A program made the position numbers and the translations under genes. Shown one piece after another: positions 55,677-64,000 of a DNA stretch of 64,000 nucleotides. Positions within the stretch are counted from its first letter, which is position 1; every line of letters starts with the position of its first letter. This DNA comes from Odiellus spinosus (lineage: Eukaryota > Arthropoda > Arachnida > Opiliones > Phalangiidae), in assembly GCA_963920705.1 (NCBI GenBank), contig OY987227.1:25897935-25961934 (forward strand). Direction: 5' to 3'. The notes under the pieces are model-generated. The model was not told where the DNA came from. It saw only the letters and a program-made list of their open reading frames with translations, and made no database searches.

Positions 55677-56639
55677 GAAGATTCGACCAGTGATCTTCAA
55701 CCAAGGCGTAAGATACTTTTTGCGGATTGCCCTGCCTTTAAAATAAGGTTTGAAAAAATACGACCGTAGACTTCTATCGTAATAAACACTCATTCTGATA
55801 AATACCGCGGTAGATTAGAGTTAGAACCACTTTAGGTTTATAGCAAGTACATTTCTAATATCCTGTCTTTCACTTATAGCAAAACTAAATCGTCGCAATA
55901 GTTTGGTACGCGCTAGAAACCAATACAGAAACCTTCGTCTATAGCCAGGTTTTACTCATAAAAATCTCTTATATCAAACGAATTCCCCCCCCCCCCCTCC
56001 CAAAGTAGGGATAATATAAGATTTTCGTGGCGGCGATGATTAATAGAAGTAAAGGCAATTTGACTTAAGTTTGAAGGAACGTTCCACGCCTTTCATTCAT
56101 TGATAATTTCATTTCAAACACACCGGATAACCTTAACGGATGGTATAGGGGCAATAAAACCAGGAGGGAGAGAGAGAGAGGAGAGAAAGAAAGGAAGAGT
56201 TGAACTCCAGTATACCGTCCATGGAACAGCCAATTTATTTTAAGGTCACGAGGTAGTCAATTCCATATAACCATTACACGAAAATTTTCCATCCCCCTTA
56301 TATGGGAATTACTTGTATTTCATTGAACAAATTTATAGTTTTGGAAACAATCCAAAAACTGACTTTTATTTTTTTTTAAAGAACGGCATAAGAAAAAATC
56401 TAAAGAAGGAATGCGAGCCCTTGTTTCCTTAGAGTTCATCTCAAGTAGAGTATACAATAAAAGAAAGTCTACCTTCCATTTGTTATCTGATAGACACACG
56501 GGTTATACAAGTAAAATTACTTATTATACACTCTAGGTGAACAAAATGTTCGAGAATCATTCCAGAAGACGTTTGTCCGCATTATAGGTCGCATCGTTGG
56601 AATGAGAAGTTTCTCCGATCATTCTATATATATCACAAA
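55677..56639. other. Single-copy DNA with a 13-C run
   Basis: C run at 55985-55997 and a GA-rich patch at about 56166-56200. No gene is supported. Confidence 0.4.
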
Positions 56640-56803
56640 AACTACGTTCACACTTGATACTTTGAAACCGTTTTCAAACCGTTTCGAGTCGTCAAATCGA
56701 CTTTTTTAGATATTAATTTGGTTTCTTGATCAAAGGTCTACACGGGTGACCCCAAAATTTTATTATTTGACCTTTCCAAAACAGTTTAAAACGGTTTCAA
56801 AGT
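56640..56803 (-). mobile_element. TTCACACT-end MITE, copy 6, right end lost
   Basis: CTACGTTCACACTTGATA, AAACCGTTTTCAAACCGTTT and TTTGACCTTTCCAAAACAG align with 42544-42726. The right terminus CTAGTGTGAACGCGGCT is missing after TTTCAAAGT. Confidence 0.7.
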
Positions 56804-57651
56804 GGAGCATCAGCTTCGTACTCGTTGCTCATTATGTAAAATAAATATCAATGGTAGACTATAAAGTATAAGCAGAAGAATATTAAGATAAGGGAGACAC
56901 TATTTTAGGCAATTATAAAGTGCTGACCCTCCAACCTCAGTAATTGCGGATAAATTAATTGAATTAATTTTTAACCTCTTTTCTGGTCAGCTCTTATATA
57001 TAAATTTGAACAGTTTTTGGCTGTACTATCGTTCATAAATTTAAGATCTATCTTCACGCCCTGTCTCTAAAGCGTTAGCGAGATACGGTGTTACCCTTTT
57101 CATAATATCTCCTTCTGGTACTAGAATATTCCGTCCCTTACTCAATAAGATACGCGCCATAGAATTAGAATGTGTTGGAACGGAAACTACTTTTGTAAAG
57201 TGGACGCGCTTATAAAATGTCCGAAAACGAGTGGTGCCTGGGGGTGAGTAGAGAAAATTGGCTTAATGGACAGGGACTGTCTCGTTTTTGGATAAAATGG
57301 CAATTAAATGGCTTTTCCGTCTGTACAAGGTCTGTTTTATAAATCTTTATAGTATTTTCTGACAATACGAGTAAACAATGGGCTCTAAGGGAATTCGTAT
57401 AAACAACTAGCTTTCAATCGAATCTAACACTGAATAGAATAGGAAATTTAATTAAAATCTAGTTTATTTCGTAAACATTCAAAATCGAACATTTTATTGG
57501 ATTTTAACCGGTATAACTTTTGTACGAGCTCTGATGAGCATTTAGTAGAATGAGTTCTTTCCCACGAATAATTATTTTTCAATGGGAGAAGTAAATACAA
57601 ATTAAATTTAATTATATTAATTCATACATACTCTCTAAATTTAATTTTTAA
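56804..57651. other. AT-rich single-copy DNA
   Basis: Nothing I can support. Confidence 0.4.
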
Positions 57652-57990
57652 CAGAAGTAGATGAAACCTTCCTTTGAAGTCTACTACTCTAATGTTCGAT
57701 ATAGCGCTCCTCTCTGTATGGGTAAAATTCCCAATTTTACGAGATCGGAGGGGTCCTACTTCATCCCCCCTGTCTACGGAAAACTGGAAATTCTCTCTCT
57801 CCACAAACGACGACGTTTTTTTTTGACGAACTCCAAGGCTGCTAGAGATATTCGCTGGACGAACTCCCGCTCCGAAAATATCTACCGTTAGGAGGCGTAC
57901 GAATCGCGCTTTTTGAAACTAACCCATACAGAGAGGGGTAGACAAGACCCGAGAGTAATAGACTTCAAAGGAGGGTTTCATCGGCTTCTG
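57652..57990 (+). mobile_element. CAGAAG-family MITE, copy 11 (subfamily A)
   Basis: The left end is CAGAAGTAGATGAAACC and the right end CATCGGCTTCTG. Flanking 7-mers TTTTTAA and CTTTTAA match at 6 of 7 positions. The interior is subfamily A. Confidence 0.95.
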
Positions 57991-60073
57991 CTTTTAACTA
58001 TAAAGAGACGCTGGAAACTTATTTTTGTTCTTGTTTCTCTGGCTTACCTACAGACCTATACTTTACAGGTTGGTTCATAACTAGGCTAATTGTAGCAAAG
58101 ACTAACTAGCGAGGGATACCGCCTACCGGACTAAGACCAACTTTTAGATCAACTCCTACGTTGCTTAAATATTGCATACTCTTCTTGAACTTGAACACTA
58201 ACATATTTTCTTTTATACGATTATTAGAATAAGCGCCACTGAAGCTGGCTAGTCTTACAGGCCGATTTAAGTTGGCCGTGACCAGACGCTTTGGTACGCG
58301 TCGCTGAAGACGGCCATTGTGTAATAAAACGATAGTTCATTTGTGAGACAAAATTAGCGAGAAGAAATTACCTGCAACGGCGTGCACTTTTGAAAAGTTC
58401 AAGGTTTGTTTACTTTCACAAGTCATTAATCATGTGACAAGACCTTTTTCTTTAAAAGTATAGCTATAGTACGAGTACACGTACTCATTCTTCGTTCGTT
58501 TTCTCTCGTGTTTGCATGACTAAATTACGCTATATTTGCTTAACCCATTGCATTAAATAGTCTACCTATTCAGGGATAGAAATAACTTCATATTCGAAGT
58601 TATTAAAAATAAATATTTGCCCCGGGCAATATCTAGGAGAACACGTCACTGCGCTATTTGGAAATCCAAATTTTTTGTTAAGAATACAATGACGTTGTTT
58701 CATCCAATGCGCGCGCAGGTTATCGTTGTCAAGCTCATCCCTGTGCAAATTAATTTTGCCTCAGACTCAAGATGTGGTTTGTGGTTCTAATTGACCGATT
58801 GACCCCTGACGATCTAAAAAGGTGCCTAATTAATGCCTAAATTTAAATAACATTTCTTTGAAATACAAACAATACTATCTACAAAATTTAAACAACAAAA
58901 ACCAAAACTATTTCAACGTTTACTTCAAAATAACTTAAAGTCAAATGCTTCAAGATTCAAGACTGTTTTGAGTTTTTCTAAAAAAAATACTACAAAATTA
59001 GCATTTTCAGAACCTACTTATAAATTCCTATGAGAATTAGTATATAAGGTATCCCTGCGCCATACCTTTCACGGTGCTGAAACAACCTAATTTCAACTAT
59101 ACTACCTTCGAAAAAAACCTTCTTTCATTCTTACAAGGGAGTTTAAAACTACGTAAACTTGAAAAATTCTGAGAATTTTTTTTTAAGCGATGGGATATAA
59201 CGCTAGGGCGCAAATTACTTACGCGTGTCAACCCAACTAGACAAGTATCTAAGCGTAAGCGGAAGAAAGAGAAAAAAAAAGCGGGCTTATTACTTAAGTC
59301 ATCCGAGAAACTCTGGGATGTGCGTGTACGTGTAAAAGTAAGAACGCAAACGAGATGGCTGGGTCGGGGGTTACGGGAGAAAAAAAAATACCAACCCTCT
59401 GAACATAATTTGATTAAACCCCAAACAAAGTTAAAGAAGCTGTGTTGAAGAAAGACTAGGATATATGTAAGGAAGAGAAGGAAAAAAAAAATGTATATAA
59501 GCTTCAATATCTCCTATCTATACGCGGGAGAAAATTGTTCTGACCTTAAGCGGTGAATTTTTATATTAAAATGGACGCACCATATTGAGTAGAAGAAAGA
59601 TCGTTAAAGTTTACTCTCCTTCGCAAAACCCAGTTGCCTGCTCTTTTCATTTTAATATCAGTGGGAGCTAGATAGACGTACAGATCTTAAGAGGTTCAGG
59701 ATAGTAGTGAAGAACTAACAGTACTAAAGGGATCTCTATTTTAAAAGGGCAGTGAAACCAACCAACATTTAAAATTTATATTTTTAAAACTTGTTTGGAG
59801 TAGAGGAATCTCTCAAGAGACTATCCGTGGACATACCCATACCTTCGATAATTCAATGAGAAATTGTAACACTAAAGATATCTTATGTCTTTTGTGACGT
59901 TAAATTTAGTTAATATAACACAATTGTGTAGAAATTTGATTATTTTTGGGCCCTGTTTTAAAACTGAAAAAATAATTCGTTCTCATTTATCCTTATGTGG
60001 AAGGATATTCAATACACTCCGTTATGCCGTCATTATAACGGTAAAGGTAATTGTTATGGTATCCTTATAATTA
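57991..60073. other. Single-copy DNA without supported genes
   Basis: The 136-codon minus-strand frame at 59097-59507 is the longest in the window. It lies in a pyrimidine-biased strand and is dominated by F, L, S and R. I regard it as a composition artefact. No repeat copy is visible. Confidence 0.4.
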
Positions 60074-60487
60074 CTGCTAAGTTATGATTAATTGGAATTT
60101 AATTGTCAATACCAGAAGCCGATGAAACCCTCCTTTGAAGTCTATTACTCCCGGGTCTTGTCTACCCCTCTCTGTATGGGTTATTCTCAAAAGGCGCGAT
60201 TCGTACGCCTCCTAACGGTAGATGTTTTCGGAGCGGGAGCTCGTCGAGCGAATATCTCTAGCAGCCTTGGAGTTCGTCCAAAAAACATCGTCGTTGGTGG
60301 AGAGAGAGAATTTCCAATTTTCCGTAGACAGGGGGGATGAAGTAGGACCCCTTCTAACTCGTAAAATTGGGAATTTTACCCATACAGAGAGGAGCGCTAT
60401 ATGGAACATTGGAGTAGTAGACTTCAAAGGAGGGTTTCATCGGCTTCTGCTGTATGTTATGATTGATTGGAATTTAATTGTCAACAC
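60074..60487. repeat. Direct repeat of about 38 bp bordering a MITE
   Basis: The left unit runs from CTGCTAA at 60074 through GTTATGATTAATTGGAATTT to GTCAATAC at 60112. The right unit runs from CTGTAT at 60450 through GTTATGATTGATTGGAATTT to GTCAACAC at 60487. The last 32 bp of the units match at 30 positions. The MITE at 60113-60449 sits exactly between them. Confidence 0.85.
60113..60449 (-). mobile_element. CAGAAG-family MITE, copy 12 (subfamily B)
   Basis: Both ends are CAGAAGCCGATGAAACC. The adjacent 7-mers TCAATAC and CTGTATG do not match. Instead the element sits between two direct repeats of about 38 bp. The interior is subfamily B. A 119-codon frame through it is a by-product. Confidence 0.95.
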
Positions 60488-61783
60488 GGTATGTGTATTA
60501 AAATTGAACTGTAAAGATTTCACCTGCCCTTTAAACACTTTTGGAGAACGCCCGAAACAAAAAAAAATGAATTATTTATGACTTCATTACCTTACGCTTG
60601 AATTACGTATTTTTTTTTTATTTATTCCGAAGTATAGTTTAGGTTAAGCTACAAGACGGTGAAAGTCATAGTTCGTCAGGGCTAGACTTTTAAAGCTTAG
60701 TGAAGTAATTTTATAAGGAAGAGGCCTCAAAAAAGGGGTGTTTCCTTTTCCTGAGAGGTTGGAGATTTCTGAGTAGTCACGTTTGCGGAGAGACATTTAA
60801 TAAAAAAGAAAGCAAGTAAGGTGTAAAACGCTGCTGATAATTTGATAAGACAATCCCACCTATCATAAGCTCCATTTACATTAATCCTTTTAACGCGAAT
60901 AGTATCTTAAGAGGATGCCCCATTACGTCGGAAGGATGCAAAACTATGCGTAAAATTCTGAGGGGATAAAACGGCCTGTCGTTATGGTATAAGAGCGCCT
61001 CTATAATAAGAAGCCAAAGGGCATAATGGCTTTCGGCCGTTTCAGGGTGATCCAAAAATTTTTTGGAAGGATTAAACGACTCTTAAACTTATTCGACTAT
61101 AGCGCCTCCTTTTTTGAGAGCTTGAAACTATCCAGAAAAAAAAAAACATGGATGGAAAAATTCTTCTCCAGAGGTTTGCATTAGAGAACCTTTGGACTCT
61201 TTCCGCTAATAGACCAAGAAGGAACCGTCACTTGCTTAATGGGGTTTGTCCAAAAGTCGCGCTAAGCGTATGACTAACTATACAATCCGTTACATGCTTA
61301 AAAATCAACTTTTGACGTACAAAATAAGAGGTTTTACTGGATAAAATCTTGAGTTTTAAGACTGTTAACAGATTTAGCGAACCCCCGTTCCTCGATTCAA
61401 ATCCCACGGGGTAATATCCTTTTATTTGGGATTTTTTTCATCTTAAGGGAAAGTAGCCTAGTTTCCAGATGGATTAGGATTTAAATTATAAATGGTAGAA
61501 ACGCAAAAGGAATTGGAATTTAAAAATGGAACAAAAAGAGACCCCAAACAAAGTCACGGTAACGTTGTTTAACAATCCGACTCAGGTTGGGTTATTTTGA
61601 TAACTCGTCTTGAACAAAAGAATGAGATGATCAAATTTAATTACTGTAGAGGTGAATTGAAATACTACTTTTCGTCCTATGAGGCCCGGGCCCCGTAATT
61701 AGGGTTAATATAAGAATCCGATCACGTGATTTATAATGACTGCAATCGAAAGTATGACCAAAAACCTAGTTTTCAAACGCGCT
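60488..61783. other. Single-copy DNA without supported genes
   Basis: CCCCGT and ACGGGG around GATTCAAATCCC at about 61383-61411 form a short hairpin that superficially resembles a tRNA T-arm, with no other tRNA part nearby. Confidence 0.4.
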
Positions 61784-61858
61784 TCTAAATAATAGTTCGT
61801 GTCTGCGGATGCGGAGGGAAGAGTGATATTTTTTCATCGCTCTGCCTACGCTAGACCG
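61784..61858 (+). repeat. Interspersed repeat fragment X, copy 2
   Basis: Aligned with 31275-31345, sharing CGCTT, ATAGTTCGTGTCTGC and a CTGCYTACGCT end. Outside this stretch the two places do not match. Confidence 0.65.
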
Positions 61859-61970
61859 TGAGTCTCCAGACTAGAGATATTCGCGGGGTATGATTACCTC
61901 TCTATAAAAGAATTGTGTGTTTGAGAACCTGTTTTCTACAGGCATATAGGCAGGAAAATATACATATAAC

Positions 61971-62388
61971 CAGAGGTATATAATAACCCCCTTCGGGGGG
62001 AAGTATGAAAGCCCCTATACTACCAATGCTAAAAATCACGAACAACAAGAGCCCGCTGTTGACTATCTAGGCCACTAGCTCGCGCTGGACTTCTCAATGT
62101 CGCTACTCTAGTAAATGGTCTTTGTATAAACAAGACGGCTCGATTTGTGTTTAGAACTTCCGGTCTCAGGAGTCAGGCTATCTGTTAAAATGGAGTCGAA
62201 GGTTGACTTCAGCTCGCAAGTTCCGGAAGTGCGCGTAGGGAAAATTTAGTGAGGTTCAAAATGGTGTAACTATTTTTTGGGAGTAAAGCGGTGTGTCGAT
62301 CCGCCGCGATTTACGCCGGGCACTCGTTGTTCGTCGATTTTGCCTACCTTTCATACTTCCCCCCGAAGGGAGTTATTATATGCCTCTG
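61971..62388 (+). mobile_element. CAGAGG-family MITE, copy 3 (full length)
   Basis: Both inverted repeats are complete (CAGAGGTATATAATAACCCC and, at the right, TTCGGG-containing complement). A perfect 7-bp duplication ATATAAC lies at 61964-61970 and 62389-62395. At 418 bp it is the longest and apparently most complete copy. Its interior includes AGTTCCGGAAGTGCGCG and the GCACTCGTTGTTCGTCG segment lost from copy 1. Confidence 0.96.
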
Positions 62389-62395
62389 ATATAAC

Positions 62396-64000
62396 ATGTT
62401 ATGTTTATGGGTAGGAAAGGCCTATCTCATCCTATTTGAATAAAAGTTAACAAGGCCTAGATTAAATTATACGAAATTTAAAAAATAATTCTGTCCCAGT
62501 TTAAATACTCCCAATATGGGTTTAAGAGATATGCAATTGGTTGTTGCGATTGAACATGAAGGAAAGCGCGAAACGTTAAGACCTTGCTTTAGCTATAACT
62601 AGTAGATGTCCCACGTTCTCCCTCACCTTTTTCTAAAGTCTCTTTTAATACCGGCTATTTTTTGGCCCCCAAACACACTTATCTTCCACTACTTCAAAGG
62701 CCCTACCAGAGCAGTCAACAATAATTAGATATTTTTGGCATATTAAACGAATTACCCTAACTATTTCGAAACATAATTCGAATATTTTAATATCCCGCAC
62801 ACATATCACTCGATTTAGAATAAAATTAGAGAAGACTAGGTCTTTCTGGTATATTTATTTGACAGGCAAAAATTGCGGAGATAAATCGCAATTTATATTC
62901 GAATGAAATAGGAGAGCCTCCAAAGGGTTAAACGTCATTAGATTCGACGTAGAAAGAGTTCCATAAAAATAAATAACTGCCGCCATTAAGTGAAATTAAA
63001 GTTCTCTGACAAAGATTGGAAGAAAACCAAAAAAATTTAGGAGTAGAACCGCAAACAGAAAAGAGTACTCGAGCTCCCTTTTCATTTAATGGTGGCAGAT
63101 AAAAGCAAAAATAAAAGCCTAAAACCAGAGTCAGTTGGAGGTTTTAACTTGTACTTAAAGCAATAAATATTCCCATCTAATCCTATGCGCTGAACATTTA
63201 ATATGGATATATATATATTTAAATATAAGTGGTAATATTTTTACCGGTATATATTTATATACTCTATGTAGGTTAATTTTAATCTTTAGGATAGTTTTGG
63301 AAAGGAATAGTACCACAGTTTGTTCTAATTAATATAAATAGGGCCGAAAAAGGCTAGTATTTTGGTGATTCAACCCCTACAAGTTATATTTATTTATCAT
63401 TGATCCATTTTGATCTAACAGTTGCGGATCAGTTTTTCAAATTTTGACTCAACTATAATTTATTAGTTCAGTCACTGATCCAGTTTATTGAAACGAAACT
63501 TTCTGGTAAATAAACCCAAGCAGCTTATTGTAATACTTATTTTTGACAAAACTCAAGTTGTCTAAAGAAGTTGGATATCTGAACAAGCCTAAAGAGTGAA
63601 ATGGGGTTATGGGTGTAAAGGTAAAAGGTTACGGATAAAGTTATACGAAATAAAATCCGAATGCGGTCCAGTTATAATCCAACCTCCGTATTTGGTTTCA
63701 GCGAGATGACAGCGAGGACCAGCGGAAGATTTAGACGAAATTTTAGCCTCCCTAGATTCGCTCGGCGCAAGCGGTTAAAGCTCGGTCAACTCGGGAAATA
63801 TAATTCCAGAAATTCAAAACCCGTTCTTTAGCCAGACGTCGCAGCTATAGGGTTTGAAGTTACGCCTCGACTAAAAATTCGGGCCTTTTCATAACGACTT
63901 ACCCCCCCCCCCCCATACACCCCTCTCACTCCATCTAGCAAAATTCTTTTATAATAATATTTATATTTAATGAAATGTTTGCTTAACGTTTTGATTGCGC
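62396..64000. other. Single-copy DNA with a 13-C run
   Basis: C run at 63902-63914 and a GC-richer patch at about 63650-63870. No gene or repeat copy is supported. Confidence 0.4.

Noticed and set aside
59097-59507. 136-codon minus-strand frame starting MKLIYIFFFLLF
   Set aside because: The leader-like start arises from a T-rich strand. The rest is biased to F, L, S and R with no domain and no splice context.
61383-61411. Hairpin around GATTCAAATCCC resembling a tRNA T-arm
   Set aside because: No acceptor stem, anticodon arm or A box can be placed at the right distance.

Overview
This window looks like non-coding DNA from a eukaryote, probably an invertebrate animal. It is AT-rich and holds no long open reading frame: the longest are about 120-136 codons and fall in polypyrimidine tracts or inside repeats. 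It contains dozens of short interspersed inverted-repeat elements, one large minisatellite, and homopolymer and GA tracts. CpG is common, which argues against a heavily methylated vertebrate or plant genome. I could not name the species. I recognise no protein-coding gene, rRNA, tRNA, CRISPR array or prokaryotic operon. A few short stretches could be exons or exon relics and are listed with low confidence.

The recognisable content is almost entirely non-autonomous DNA transposons (MITEs). Three families share CA...TG ends and 7-bp target-site duplications: the CAGAAG family (12 copies of about 337 bp), the CAGAGG family (3 copies of 390-418 bp) and the CAAGAATCC family (2 copies of about 310 bp). 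A second group is flanked by TTAA: four near-complete copies of a 440-bp long-hairpin element plus one diverged copy, and several other families whose ends read TTAAAGGGA or TTAAAGYGAGGCTG. A third group has CAGGGT ends and arrays of short subterminal motifs, which resembles hAT elements. Smaller families include one with TA-flanked GAGATCGGGG ends, one with TTCACACT ends, and several short palindromic elements.

Layout: 0-6.3 kb holds scattered MITEs. At 6.30-8.04 kb there is a minisatellite of about 33 bp with roughly 50 units. From 8 to 22 kb most DNA is single-copy, with a few MITEs and a perfect 3 x 30 bp repeat at 21.43 kb. From 22 to 31 kb MITEs are dense, with two 440-bp hairpin elements 1 kb apart and a third, diverged copy split by a hAT-like insertion. 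At 38.2-40.2 kb several TTAA-flanked elements lie in a row. From 41 to 48 kb there are further MITEs. From 48 to 55 kb lie the few candidate coding fragments and another TTAA family. From 55 to 62.4 kb there are more CAGAAG elements and the last CAGAGG copy.

No transposase is encoded here, so all these elements must have been moved by enzymes supplied from elsewhere. The most interesting signal is the shared end structure and 7-bp, weakly GTNNNAC-like target of three families that are otherwise unrelated in sequence.
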